The notes under the pieces: generated by a model | What the model was told of the DNA's origin: nothing | What the model saw: the letters and a program-made list of their open reading frames with translations, nothing else | Databases searched by the model: none | Assembly: GCA_964537875.1 (NCBI GenBank) | Contig: CAZIDN010000039.1 | Coordinates: 1-34,703 of the forward strand | DNA: 34,703 nt | Reading direction: 5' to 3' | Source: JAPKZH01 sp964537875 | Lineage (GTDB): Bacteria > Acidobacteriota > Aminicenantia > Aminicenantales > UBA4085 | Part shown: one piece after another, positions 1-8,703 of the stretch | How the letters are laid out: each line of letters starts with the position of its first letter | Position numbering within the stretch: the stretch's first letter is position 1 | Position numbers and translations under genes: made by a program

Positions 1-45
1 TAAAGATGAAATTCGTAAGGCCAATCCGTCCAAAGGAGGTGTAAG

Positions 46-615
46 ATGGGCGGCATTACTATTAGCACTGGGAAAACCGAGGTCCACCGGCTGGCGGCGC
101 TCTACAAAATCGAGGAAGACACGCCCGACCGGCTTGTAATCCGGGCTAAAAAAATAGGGGCTATTGGGGGGGGTATTATTCTACTCTTTATGGGACTTGT
201 CATGAGCTGGGGAACCTACGCGGTCGCAGAAAAGGAAAAATCAGTCGGCGTGGCGATCGTTGTCGGCGTTATCGCCCTCCTGCTCTTGGCAGGGGGCATC
301 GCTCTCCTCCGATTGGGGATTCGCAACAAAGATCGCATTATCTTCGACCGCCATGGGGGCGAAGTGCGTTTTGAAAAGACCAAGAAAAAAGATAGCTACT
401 CTATTCCCTTCGGTGACATCGAAAAATTCAAGCTTCAGTTTGAAGACAGGTCCTTCAGCTCTAAAGAAGTCAATATCGTCTTCAGGCTCGTCATCATCAC
501 GAAAGCCGGCGATGAGATCAAGGTGGACGAGACTTTCAAACCTTCTGAAATGAAGGAGCTGGCAGCCAAGGCCGCAAATATTTGCGGAGTGCCTTTCGAT
601 GAAAGTGCCGCTTGA
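46..615 (+). CDS. Small two-TM membrane protein of unknown function
   Basis: A 189-residue protein. The ATG is well placed behind a strong ribosome-binding site (aaaggaggt, 32-40). Two hydrophobic segments lie at about residues 38-60 and 67-90, giving a membrane hairpin with a short loop. They are followed by a soluble beta-rich region of about 90 residues. This two-helices-then-small-beta-domain layout resembles bacterial PH-like membrane proteins, but I recognise no specific family. The next gene overlaps its 3' end by 17 bases and has a similar architecture, so the two are probably co-translated and may act together. No function is assigned. Confidence 0.7.
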   Translation: MGGITISTGKTEVHRLAALYKIEEDTPDRLVIRAKKIGAIGGGIILLFMGLVMSWGTYAVAEKEKSVGVAIVVGVIALLLLAGGIALLRLGIRNKDRIIFDRHGGEVRFEKTKKKDSYSIPFGDIEKFKLQFEDRSFSSKEVNIVFRLVIITKAGDEIKVDETFKPSEMKELAAKAANICGVPFDESAA

Positions 616-1207
616 CATATCAGCCATGGACGGCCTTCCTGGGGGACTTACCGCCGAGCAATCAGTGAGAGGGATCCTTTATCGATGGCGTATTCTCCCA
701 AGCCGTCCAGGCGCCATTATTTTCTTGGTCGTTGTTGGGCTCATGTTTTTTTGCCTCGGTCTTTTAGGAATGTATTTGATAGCCGGGTCTGTTTTCGACT
801 GGCTTGGTCTTTTCGGGGACGCCTTTAAAGACTATGGCTCTTTCAACTTTGTCATTATGGGCATCGTCCTGTGCTTTATCCTGTTCAAAACATGGAATTA
901 CTTCGCCACGATCCTGTTCGGAAAATGTTTTCTTGCTCTTAGCCCCTCAGAACTGGATTATGAAGTCTTTGTATTCGGCCTCAAATCGAAGGCGAAAAGC
1001 GTCAAGATGCCCGCTGCCGACATCCTGTCCCTTACCATTAAAGATCCCGGTCGAAAAGGATTGGAAGTCCAGCGCCGCAGCGGAACACCATTTTACCCGA
1101 GCCTCCAGCGCTTCTCTGAAGGAGAGCTCCTGCGGATCAGGAAGCGTTTTCTTGCGGATTTGGGCCGGAAGAGATCAGCCCAATTGCCCAATCCAGGCTG
1201 TAGCTGA
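599..1207 (+). CDS. Small membrane protein of unknown function, coupled to the preceding gene
   Basis: A 202-residue protein beginning inside the end of the previous gene; an alternative ATG lies at 626. Hydrophobic segments at about residues 38-65 and 80-110 are followed by a soluble C-terminal part with alternating beta-like and charged stretches and a basic helix near the end. The arrangement mirrors its upstream neighbour (two TM helices, then a roughly 90-residue domain), which suggests a paralogous or heteromeric pair. The family is not recognised. Confidence that it is translated rests on the length, the overlap and the coherent hydrophobic pattern. Confidence 0.65.
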   Translation: MKVPLDISAMDGLPGGLTAEQSVRGILYRWRILPSRPGAIIFLVVVGLMFFCLGLLGMYLIAGSVFDWLGLFGDAFKDYGSFNFVIMGIVLCFILFKTWNYFATILFGKCFLALSPSELDYEVFVFGLKSKAKSVKMPAADILSLTIKDPGRKGLEVQRRSGTPFYPSLQRFSEGELLRIRKRFLADLGRKRSAQLPNPGCS

Positions 1208-1225
1208 TCTTAAGGCAAGATCGAT

Positions 1226-1629
1226 GTGCCAGTTTCCTGTGACGGTGGACTTGCCGAGCAATTAAAAACCGCCGGCACGGTCATAAACAAAGAGGCCGCC
1301 AAGAATGCGCTTCTTTATGGGATTATCGGCAGCGCCATAGGAACTGTCGCAGGCGCGATTNNNNNNNNNNNNNNNNNNNNNNNNNNNNNNNNNNNNNNNN
1401 NNNNNNNNNNNNNNNNNNNNNNNNNNNNNNNNNNNNNNNNNNNNNNNNNNNNNNNNNNNNTGCGCTTCTTTATGGGATTATCGGCAGCGCCATAGGAACT
1501 GTCGCAGGCGCGATTATCGGTGCTTCCAAAGGCATAGATGAAATCTACCAAGTTGAAGGCAATCCGATGATGCAGCAAATTGTCTGGCAAAAACTGCGGT
1601 ATGATGCGCGATTCCCGGATTATCGATAA
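1226..1629 (+). CDS. Glycine-zipper small protein, reading frame broken by scaffold gap
   Basis: As assembled, the frame is broken by 100 Ns. The 55 bases before the gap (1306-1360) are identical to the 55 bases after it (1461-1515). Collapsing one copy plus the Ns removes 155 bases and leaves a clean frame of 83 codons from GTG 1226 to TAA 1627-1629, that is 82 residues. The product has a central glycine-zipper-like hydrophobic stretch (GIIGSAIGTVAGAIIG) and a charged C-terminus. Glycine zippers occur in small membrane-inserting proteins. No good ribosome-binding site precedes the GTG, so it could also be a fragment of something longer. Function unknown. Confidence 0.45.
1306..1515. repeat. 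55-bp direct duplication flanking the gap (probable artefact)
   Basis: Bases 1306-1360 and 1461-1515 are identical. Removing one copy with the Ns restores an open frame, which points to an unmerged contig overlap and not to a biological repeat. Confidence 0.85.
1361..1460. other. Assembly gap of exactly 100 Ns
   Basis: A run of exactly 100 Ns, the usual placeholder length for a gap of unknown size. The 55-base flanks are identical, so the two contigs probably overlap and no sequence is missing. Confidence 0.97.
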
Positions 1630-1680
1630 TCCGAGATCCTTATCCACATATCTGCGACCCCGCTGGCCCTCTCCTAGGAT

Positions 1681-1709
1681 TTGACTTCCCCGTCTTGCTT
1701 TGTTACAGT
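1681..1709 (+). promoter_or_regulatory. Candidate sigma70-type promoter of the fucosidase gene
   Basis: TTGACT at 1681-1686, a 17-base spacer and TACAGT at 1704-1709. A start site near 1716 would leave a short leader before the ribosome-binding site at 1736-1744. This supports translation from 1752, because upstream in-frame starts would lie at or before the transcription start. Motif evidence only. Confidence 0.45.
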
Positions 1710-1751
1710 CCAAAAACAGACTGGGGCCAAGCTATGAGGAGAAGGCCTGCG

Positions 1752-3488
1752 ATGAAAAAGATAAATGTCTGCACCTGCATATTCCTGGGGGCATTTTTTT
1801 GCCTGTCTTTGCCCGCCTTGCCCGGGCAGACTCCCGGCCAGGCCATAAAAAATGAGCGCACCCAGTGGTTCCAGGACGCCAAGTTCGGCCTGTTCATCCA
1901 CTGGGGCGTCTATTCCATGCTCGGCCGGGAGGAATGGGTCCGGCAGCTCTGCCAGATCCCGCTTCCTGAATACCAGTACTACGTGGACCATTTCAACCCC
2001 AGCCTCTACAATCCCGATGAATGGGTGCGGTTGGCCAAGGAGGCCGGCGTTAAATATATCGTCATCACCTCCAAGCATCATGACGGCTTTTGTCTGTTCG
2101 ACAGCAAGTATACGGACTACGACATCATGCGCTCGGAGTACGGGAAGGACGCCCTGGGCATGCTGGTCGAGGCCTGTCGGAAGCAGCAGATGCCCTTGGG
2201 TTTTTATTATTCGATCATGGACTGGAGCCATCCCGACTATCTGCCCCGGCGTCCCTGGGAAACGGACCGCCCCACGAGGGATGCCGACTTCAACCGCTAC
2301 ATGGATTATGCGATCAATCAGCTCCAGGAACTCATGACGAAATACGACCCGGCCATCCTCTGGTTCGACGGCGAGTGGGAGCACTCTAACGAAGATCAGC
2401 GGGCTAAAGAGATCGGGGAAATGCTCCTCAAGATGAAGCCCAACCTGCTCATCAACGACCGGCTGTTCAAGCGGGAGCCGGGATTCGGCGATTTCGGGAC
2501 GCCGGAAAATTTTGTCCCGGCTACGGGCATCCACAACCCGGACGGATCGCCCCGGCCGTGGGAAGCCTGCACTACGATGAACTTCAACGGTTGGGGATAC
2601 AACCGCTATGAAACAGAATTCCACAGCGCCTCGCAGCTCATCCGCCAGTTGATCGAGATTGCCAGCAAGGGAGGCAATTTGCTCCTCAATGTCGGCCCGA
2701 TGCCCGACGGGACGATCCAGCCGGAGTTCGCCGCCCGGTTGAAGAGGATGGGCGAATGGCTGAATGAAAACGGCGAGGCTATTTATGAGACCACGGCCAG
2801 CGTTTTTGAAAAGCTGCCTTTCTTCGGCCGCTGCACGGTCAAGGGAAACAAGCTCTATGTCCATGTCATGGGCTGGCCGGAGGACAAAAGGATTCTCCTG
2901 CCCGGCCTCAAGACGTTCCTCAAAAAAGTGTATCTGCTGAAGAACGAGCGGACGCTGGATTTCCGGCGGACGCGCCGCGGCATCGTCATCAGCCTTCCAG
3001 ACCGCGCGCCCGACCCGGATGCAACGGTCGTCGTGGTCGAGCTCCAGAACCCGCCGGAGATCACGCCTTACGAGATCCGGCCAACGGCGGGCGGCCGGAT
3101 CGAGCTCCCGGTCTATCTGGCTGACCTTCAATCCGAGATGGGACAGCGCGCCTACCTCGACCATTTTTACCGGGTGACCATGCTCACCAACTGGCAGAAC
3201 GTGAACGATTATCCGTCCTGGGAATTCTTTGTCGAGAAGACAGGGACGTATGAGGTCCAGGCCTCCTACGCCAGCATGTGGGGAGGGAAGAGCACGTTTT
3301 CCGTCGAGATCGATGACCTGGAAATTCCCGGGACGACCCAGAATTCGCCCAGCGTCTATTTTCCGAAAACGTTCACGCTGGGCACGGTGGACCTCAAGGA
3401 AGGCAAACACGCTCTCCGGTTCAAGATAAAATCGATCGCGAATAATCAAGCCCTGCGGCTGGAAAAAGTGGTCCTCAAGCCGCTCTGA
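1752..3488 (+). CDS. Secreted GH29 alpha-L-fucosidase
   Basis: A glycoside hydrolase family 29 protein of 578 residues, predicted to release L-fucose from fucosylated glycans. I chose ATG 1752 because gaggagaagg (1735-1744) sits about 7 bases upstream and the protein then begins with a signal peptide (basic n-region, hydrophobic core, cleavage near ALPGQ). Family hallmarks are visible: WFQDAKFGLFIHWG near the mature N-terminus, HHDGF at about residue 109, the nucleophile Asp in WFDGEW (about residue 206) and NLLLNVGPMPDG. After the TIM barrel (to about residue 350) comes a small beta domain. The last roughly 130 residues look like a carbohydrate-binding beta-sandwich. It heads a + strand series of exported sugar enzymes. 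Confidence 0.93.
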   Translation: MKKINVCTCIFLGAFFCLSLPALPGQTPGQAIKNERTQWFQDAKFGLFIHWGVYSMLGREEWVRQLCQIPLPEYQYYVDHFNPSLYNPDEWVRLAKEAGVKYIVITSKHHDGFCLFDSKYTDYDIMRSEYGKDALGMLVEACRKQQMPLGFYYSIMDWSHPDYLPRRPWETDRPTRDADFNRYMDYAINQLQELMTKYDPAILWFDGEWEHSNEDQRAKEIGEMLLKMKPNLLINDRLFKREPGFGDFGTPENFVPATGIHNPDGSPRPWEACTTMNFNGWGYNRYETEFHSASQLIRQLIEIASKGGNLLLNVGPMPDGTIQPEFAARLKRMGEWLNENGEAIYETTASVFEKLPFFGRCTVKGNKLYVHVMGWPEDKRILLPGLKTFLKKVYLLKNERTLDFRRTRRGIVISLPDRAPDPDATVVVVELQNPPEITPYEIRPTAGGRIELPVYLADLQSEMGQRAYLDHFYRVTMLTNWQNVNDYPSWEFFVEKTGTYEVQASYASMWGGKSTFSVEIDDLEIPGTTQNSPSVYFPKTFTLGTVDLKEGKHALRFKIKSIANNQALRLEKVVLKPL

Positions 3489-3538
3489 CGAAGGCGCATT
3501 AAACTATTTGACATCATTGATGTCCCCGATCTTAAGCA

Positions 3539-3566
3539 TTGATTGCGGGCGGAGAATGTATTATAA
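3539..3566 (+). promoter_or_regulatory. Weak candidate promoter before the first oxidoreductase
   Basis: TTGATT at 3539-3544, a 16-base spacer and TTATAA at 3561-3566, just upstream of the ribosome-binding site aaagagga. A perfect TTGACA at 3508-3513 lies nearby but has no good -10 partner. Read-through from the fucosidase gene 99 bases upstream is an alternative. Confidence 0.28.
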
Positions 3567-3587
3567 ACCTCTAAAGAGGAGAGGGCT

Positions 3588-4853
3588 ATGCCACGAGCCA
3601 TCACCCGCCGCGATTTTATCAAGACGGCCATCGCCGCTTCGGCCGGCCTGGCCATCGTCCCGCGCCATGTCCTGGGCGGACAGGGCTTTACGCCCCCCAG
3701 CGACGAGTTGACGAAAGCCGTCATCGGCGTCGGCGGCATGGGACGAGGCCATCTCAGATATCCCGGATCCAGGCTGCTGGCCGTCTGCGATGTCGATGAA
3801 AACCATTTAAAAACAGCCCTGGAGATCGCCGGCTCCGGCGTCAAAGGCTATAAGGATTTTCGCGAGGTCCTGGACCGGCCCGATATCGATATCGTTCATA
3901 TCGTCACGCCGCCTCACTGGCATGCTCTTATGTCGATCGCCGCGGCCCAAGCAGGTAAGGACATCTGGTGCGAAAAGCCGATGACCCGCACGATCGGCGA
4001 AGGGCAGAAGGTCGTGGAAGCCGTCCAGAGGAACGGGCGGATTTTCCGGGTCAACACGTGGTTCAGGTTCCAGGAACCGTTTTACGGCTTCGGGACGACG
4101 GTCAAGCCGGTCAAGAAGGTCGTTCAGAGCGGCCTCTTGGGCTGGCCGCTCAAAGTGACGGTCAGCGGGATTACCGGCTTCGACTGGAAATTTTACTGGA
4201 GCGGAAAAACCTATCTGCCGCCCCAGCCTGTGCCCAAAGAGCTTGACTATGACTTCTGGCTCGGGCCGGCGCCCTACAAGCCTTATCATCCGCACCGCGT
4301 CCACGGAACATTCCGCGGCTACTGGGACTATGACGGCGGCGGCCTCGGCGATATGGGTATGCATTACCTCGACCCGGTCCAATATCTTCTGGATAAAGAC
4401 AAAACAAGCCCTGTCGAAATCGAGGCCGACTGTCCCCAGCAGCACCCGGATGCCTGCGGGAGCTGGCGCCGGATCCGGCTGAAATATGCCGACGGCTGCG
4501 AGATCATTCTCGACGGAGAGAATAAGGATATCTGGGCGCCTTTCATCCAGGGCCCGGAAGGAAAGCTCTACAGAGGGTTTAAATCCGACATCCCGGATCT
4601 CGAGCAAAAGATCGCCTCGCTTCCCGATCCCGAGCCGCAGACGACCGATTTTGCCCAAGCCGTCAAATCGAGGCAGAAATTCGCCCTGAACGAGGAAAAC
4701 GGCCACCGCTCCTGCACTCTCGTCAACCTGGCCAAGATGGCCATCCGTCTGGGAAGGCCGCTCCGCTTCAACCCGACCACCCAGCGTTTTATCGACGACG
4801 AAGACGGCAACCGGCTGATCCATGAGCCCATGCGGGCGCCATGGCACGTGTGA
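3588..4853 (+). CDS. Tat-exported Gfo/Idh/MocA family NAD(P)-dependent oxidoreductase
   Basis: A 421-residue oxidoreductase. A twin-arginine signal (TRRDFIK, Arg7-Arg8) precedes a hydrophobic Ala-rich stretch and the motif VPRHVLGG. The Rossmann dinucleotide motif GVGGMG is at residues 47-52 and the EKP motif with its catalytic-type Lys at 129-131. GDMGMH at 254-259 carries the conserved Asp/His of the C-terminal alpha/beta domain. Family members oxidise or reduce sugar hydroxyls with tightly bound NAD(P). Tat export lets the enzyme fold and load cofactor before crossing the membrane, as in Zymomonas glucose-fructose oxidoreductase. The HEAT-DUF1080 gene begins 13 bases downstream, so the two are probably co-transcribed. 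A sugar C3-dehydrogenase role is inferred from that neighbour; the substrate is unknown. Confidence 0.92.
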   Translation: MPRAITRRDFIKTAIAASAGLAIVPRHVLGGQGFTPPSDELTKAVIGVGGMGRGHLRYPGSRLLAVCDVDENHLKTALEIAGSGVKGYKDFREVLDRPDIDIVHIVTPPHWHALMSIAAAQAGKDIWCEKPMTRTIGEGQKVVEAVQRNGRIFRVNTWFRFQEPFYGFGTTVKPVKKVVQSGLLGWPLKVTVSGITGFDWKFYWSGKTYLPPQPVPKELDYDFWLGPAPYKPYHPHRVHGTFRGYWDYDGGGLGDMGMHYLDPVQYLLDKDKTSPVEIEADCPQQHPDACGSWRRIRLKYADGCEIILDGENKDIWAPFIQGPEGKLYRGFKSDIPDLEQKIASLPDPEPQTTDFAQAVKSRQKFALNEENGHRSCTLVNLAKMAIRLGRPLRFNPTTQRFIDDEDGNRLIHEPMRAPWHV

Positions 4854-4866
4854 AAGGAAGCTGCTG

Positions 4867-7668
4867 ATGCGGAAAGAGAGCGACATGAAAAGCCGGAGCA
4901 GAATTTTCTTAGCTCTTTTTTTGGCCGCCGGCTTTCTTTCTGCCTATTCAGTCGCGGCCAAGGACGTCCGCCCGCTGCAGGCAAAAGTGACAGACATTCT
5001 AGCCAAGTTTCCGGCCCAGAACCTCGCCGAAAAAGATACCCTGGCGGCGGCGCTTCTCTTGCTTGGTCCGGAAGGCATTCTCGAAACCTGCCGGAGGCTC
5101 GTGCCCCCAGGAGCGGATGACGACAGCCTAGCCCGCTATGCGCTTGACGCCGCGGCCGTGTATGCAAGCAGGGCCGGCGCGGAAAAAGACCGGCGGATGT
5201 TCGCCGAGGCCGTCATCGAAGCCCTGGACCAAGCCCGGTATTCGGAGATCAAGGCGTTTCTCATCAGCGAAATGCAGCTCGTGGGGAAAGATGAGTCCGT
5301 CAAGCCGCTGAGCGAATATTTAGAGAACCTAAGGTTGTGCGAGCCGGCGGCCAGGGCCTTGGTCACGATCAAGACTCCCCGAGCAGAGAAAGCTCTGTTG
5401 AAAGCGCTTAATGCCGGGCCGACCTTGAACACCGTGGCCATCATCAAAGCGCTCGGCGAATACAGAAGCCGGGCTGCCGTCAAAAAGATTTCGGCCTATG
5501 CGGAAAGCCGGGATGCGACATTACGCCAGGTCACTATGTATGCTTTGGCCAACATCGGAGATCCGGCATCTCAAGCCGTTCTCGAAAAAATCTCCGTGTC
5601 GGCCTCTCCCTACGCAAGATCATCGGCGGCTTCCCTGTATCTCCTCTATGCCCGGAGGCTGGCCGAATCCGGGGAAAAAGATCAGGCCTTCAAGATCAGC
5701 CGCGAACTGATCAAGAATTTCACCGGGCCCGGCGACAGCCAAGTCCGCGCGGCGGCCCTGACGCTCCTGAGTGCAATTCTCGGCGAATCGGTTTTCGAAG
5801 ACCTCCTCGTGGCCGCCGACTCTCCTGATCCGAAATATCGGCAGCGCGCCTTTGAATTGGCCGACTCGATCAAAGGGGAGGAAGCGACGGCAAAATGGAT
5901 CGAAAAGATGGCTCGGGTCGCGGCGGAAACCCAGGCAGAGATCATCACCATGCTGGGCCGCCGCGGCGATAAATCGGCATACCCTGTCGTCAGGGGAAAG
6001 CTAAAGAGCGAAGAGAAAGCAGTCCGGTTGGCCGCGATCCCAGCCGCGGCCCGGCTGGGGGGGAGCGAGATCCTTGATGATTTGGTCCCGATTTTAATGA
6101 AGGGCGATAAAGACGAGGCCGACGCCGTCAAGCAGGTGCTCTTGGGATTCCCGGCGGAACAAGTGCTGCCGATGGCGGCCGGCTTGCTGGCCGAAGCGCC
6201 GCTGGCCGTGCGGCCCGCCCTGATCGAAATCCTGGCCGAGAGAAAAGCCGGAGAATATACCGACGCCGTCCTGGCCCAGGCCAAGAATGAAAATGAAGAT
6301 GTCCGGCGGGCGGCTCTGACAGCGCTCGAACATGTCGTCCGTGCCAAGGATTTACCTCAAGTCATCGATCTGCTGCTTTCAGCATCCAATGGCGCTGAGG
6401 TCCTGCCGATTCAAAATGCCGTCGTGTCCGCCGCGAACCAGATCTTTGATCCCGAGAGACGGGCGGACCTGGTTTTGATTGCTCTGGATAAGGCATCCGG
6501 CGCAAAGCGGCTGAATTTGCTGAGGCCGCTGTCCAGGATCGGGGGCGGGAATGCCGTTCAGACCGTGATCGTATTGACAAGGAATGCAGATCCCCAGGTC
6601 CAATCCGCGGCCGTCTATACGCTGTCGAACTGGCCGGATGTCTCGGCGTCGGAGGATCTATTCCGTATCGCCCGGACGACGGGAGAGAGAAAATTCCGGA
6701 ACTACGCGCTTCAGGGGATCGTCCGGCTCGCTGGCGGCGCCTACGTTTCTCCGGAGAAAAAATGGGCGCTTCTCAAAGAGGCCATGGAGATGGCCAAGGA
6801 AAACGACGAGAAAAATGTCGTCCTGAACGGGTTGGCCATTGTCAAAACCCGGGAATCCCTGGCCCTGGCCGCCGGATTTCTCGATGATCCGCAACTGCAG
6901 GCACGGGCCGCTCAGGCGGCCGTGAGAATCGCCCTCCCGGCTCCGGGGGCCGAGGGGCTTACGGGATTCGATGTCATTCTTGTCCTAAGAAAGGCCGCCC
7001 TGCTGATCGAGAATGAGTACGACAGGGAACATGTCGAAGATTACATCCGCCTTCTTCTGGATCGGGAGGGGTTTGTCCCACTTTTTAACCGCAAGAATAT
7101 CGCGGGGTGGAAGGGACTGGTCGGCGACCCCATCAGCCGGGCTAAGATGTCCGCCGAAAAATTGCGGGGGGAGCAAAGGAAGGCCGACGTTGACATGCGC
7201 CTGCATTGGAAAGTGATCGACGGCGTCCTCGTTTTTGATGGCAAAGGCCACAGCCTCTGCACGGCCAGGGATTACGCCGATTTTGAGATGTTCGTGGACT
7301 GGAAAATCGAAGAGAAAGGGGACAGCGGCATTTATCTCCGCGGATCGCCCCAGGTCCAGATCTGGGACCCGGCCCAATGGCCCGAAGGGTCGGGCGGGCT
7401 CTATAACAACAAGATCGGGCCGGCCAAGCCGCTCGTCCGGGCGGACCGCCCCATCGGCGAGTGGAATTCGTTTTACATCAAGATGATCGATGAGCGCGTC
7501 ACCGTGCATCTCGACGGAGCGCTCGTCGTGGATAACGTCGTGCTGGAAAATTATTGGGAGCGCGACAAGCCCATTTACCGGACTGGACAGATCGAGCTCC
7601 AGTCGCACAGCACGCCCCTCTCTTTCAAGAACATCTACGTCCGGGAAATCGCTCCGGAGAAAAAATAA
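4867..7668 (+). CDS. Exported HEAT-repeat protein fused to a C-terminal DUF1080 (3-keto-disaccharide hydrolase) domain
   Basis: About 933 residues from ATG 4867, which is preceded by aaggaag (4854-4860); ATG 4885 after ggaaagagag is an alternative. Either start gives a signal peptide with a hydrophobic core and an AxA site near SVAAKD. Residues of roughly 40-690 are Ala/Leu-rich paired helices in tandem, typical of HEAT/armadillo-like solenoids. From about residue 736 (FVPLFNRKNIAGWKG) to the end is a jelly-roll DUF1080 domain with DSGIYLRG and a VHLDGALV strand. DUF1080 proteins are linked to hydrolysis of 3-keto-glycosides. The solenoid may dock the upstream oxidoreductase or the glycan. 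A paralogous HEAT protein lacking DUF1080 lies at 31470-33467. Confidence 0.88.
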   Translation: MRKESDMKSRSRIFLALFLAAGFLSAYSVAAKDVRPLQAKVTDILAKFPAQNLAEKDTLAAALLLLGPEGILETCRRLVPPGADDDSLARYALDAAAVYASRAGAEKDRRMFAEAVIEALDQARYSEIKAFLISEMQLVGKDESVKPLSEYLENLRLCEPAARALVTIKTPRAEKALLKALNAGPTLNTVAIIKALGEYRSRAAVKKISAYAESRDATLRQVTMYALANIGDPASQAVLEKISVSASPYARSSAASLYLLYARRLAESGEKDQAFKISRELIKNFTGPGDSQVRAAALTLLSAILGESVFEDLLVAADSPDPKYRQRAFELADSIKGEEATAKWIEKMARVAAETQAEIITMLGRRGDKSAYPVVRGKLKSEEKAVRLAAIPAAARLGGSEILDDLVPILMKGDKDEADAVKQVLLGFPAEQVLPMAAGLLAEAPLAVRPALIEILAERKAGEYTDAVLAQAKNENEDVRRAALTALEHVVRAKDLPQVIDLLLSASNGAEVLPIQNAVVSAANQIFDPERRADLVLIALDKASGAKRLNLLRPLSRIGGGNAVQTVIVLTRNADPQVQSAAVYTLSNWPDVSASEDLFRIARTTGERKFRNYALQGIVRLAGGAYVSPEKKWALLKEAMEMAKENDEKNVVLNGLAIVKTRESLALAAGFLDDPQLQARAAQAAVRIALPAPGAEGLTGFDVILVLRKAALLIENEYDREHVEDYIRLLLDREGFVPLFNRKNIAGWKGLVGDPISRAKMSAEKLRGEQRKADVDMRLHWKVIDGVLVFDGKGHSLCTARDYADFEMFVDWKIEEKGDSGIYLRGSPQVQIWDPAQWPEGSGGLYNNKIGPAKPLVRADRPIGEWNSFYIKMIDERVTVHLDGALVVDNVVLENYWERDKPIYRTGQIELQSHSTPLSFKNIYVREIAPEKK

Positions 7669-7687
7669 TCAGCGGAAGGAGGACTCC

Positions 7688-8581
7688 ATGAAAAAATGTC
7701 TGGTTGTCTTTATGATGTGGGCTGCTATCACGTCCCTTGCTGCCGGGCAAAAAACCGGGCCCAAGGTCTTCATCTCGATCGATATGGAAGGAATTTGGGG
7801 CGTTGTCCACGGCGACCAAGTTTCGTCCGCCTCTCCTGAGTACGGGCCGGCAAGACGCTGGATGGTCGATGACGTCAACGCCGTCATCGCCGGGTTGTTC
7901 GAAGCCGGAGCTTCCGAAGTTGTTGTCAATGATTCTCACGGCAGCATGAGGAACATCATCGCGGACGGCCTCAACCCGAAGGCTTCTTTGGTCACGGGAT
8001 CGCCCAAGCCGCTTCTCATGATGCAGGGCATCGACGGAACGTTTGATGCCTGCATTCTGGTCGGCTATCACGCCAAGGCGGGCACGGCTTCGGCCATTCT
8101 GGACCATACGATCTCGGGAGGCGCCATGCGCTCGATCAAAATCAACGGCCAAGAGCTTCCCGAACTCGGCATCAACGGCGCGATCGCCGGATACTTCAAG
8201 GTGCCTGTAATCATGCTCAGCGGCGATACGGAGACGTGTGTGCAGGCAAGATCCATTCTTGGGAACGGGATCGTCACGGTGGCCGTCAAAGAGGGCGCCG
8301 GACGCTATGCCGCGAAGCTCCTGCCCCAGGAAGAGGCAAGGAAGCGCCTGAAAGAGGGAGCCAAGGAAGCGCTCTCGAAAAAAGCCAAGATCATGCCCTT
8401 CAAACTGAACCCGCCCTACCAGTTTGAGCTCGATTTTAACAACAGCGGCCAGGCGGAATTACCTTCAATGATCCCGGGGGTCAAGCGAACGAGCGCCCGC
8501 AGCGTCACATTTTCCTCGAGCGATTATATGGACGGTGTCAAGCTGATGAGGGCGCTCATCGCTCTCGCCTCCGCCCAATAA
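7688..8581 (+). CDS. Exported M55 family peptidase (DppA-like D-aminopeptidase)
   Basis: A 297-residue protein starting at ATG 7688 behind ggaaggagga. Its N-terminus is a signal peptide ending near LAAGQ. It matches the DppA fold with the metal and catalytic residues in register. Asp32 and Glu34 (SIDMEG), His84 (NDSHG), His128 (GYHAKAG), a Glu near 159 and His140 (LDHT) are offset by 24-25 residues from the Bacillus subtilis DppA residues Asp8, Glu10, His60, His104, Glu133 and His115. DppA is a zinc D-aminopeptidase acting on D-Ala-containing peptides. Here the offset is the signal peptide, implying a periplasmic form. It lies 19 bases after the HEAT-DUF1080 gene. How it fits sugar metabolism is unclear; cell-wall peptide scavenging is possible. 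Confidence 0.9.
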   Translation: MKKCLVVFMMWAAITSLAAGQKTGPKVFISIDMEGIWGVVHGDQVSSASPEYGPARRWMVDDVNAVIAGLFEAGASEVVVNDSHGSMRNIIADGLNPKASLVTGSPKPLLMMQGIDGTFDACILVGYHAKAGTASAILDHTISGGAMRSIKINGQELPELGINGAIAGYFKVPVIMLSGDTETCVQARSILGNGIVTVAVKEGAGRYAAKLLPQEEARKRLKEGAKEALSKKAKIMPFKLNPPYQFELDFNNSGQAELPSMIPGVKRTSARSVTFSSSDYMDGVKLMRALIALASAQ

Positions 8582-8624
8582 ATACAAATGGCCGGGGACC
8601 CTCTCAGCCTGAACCTTATGATTC

Positions 8625-8654
8625 TTGACTCCAGGCTCCGTTCGTATATATAGT
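8625..8654 (+). promoter_or_regulatory. Candidate promoter of the second oxidoreductase gene
   Basis: TTGACT at 8625-8630, an 18-base spacer and TATAGT at 8649-8654 in an AT-rich pocket within the 122-base gap after the M55 gene. It suggests that 8704-12079 can be transcribed separately from the upstream genes. Motif evidence only. Confidence 0.45.
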
Positions 8655-8703
8655 ATTTTAAGTCTTGAAGATAAAGAACGTTTTCATTGGAGGGAAGAAG
8701 TTT

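Noticed and set aside
1674..3449. Long minus-strand open frame (591 codons) opposite the fucosidase gene
   Set aside because: A shadow of the GC-rich codon use of GH29. The + strand product has a signal peptide and full family motifs, while the antisense frame has no recognisable domain.
3807..4886. 359-codon minus-strand frame opposite the first oxidoreductase
   Set aside because: Antisense shadow of a clear Gfo/Idh/MocA gene, with no domain pattern.
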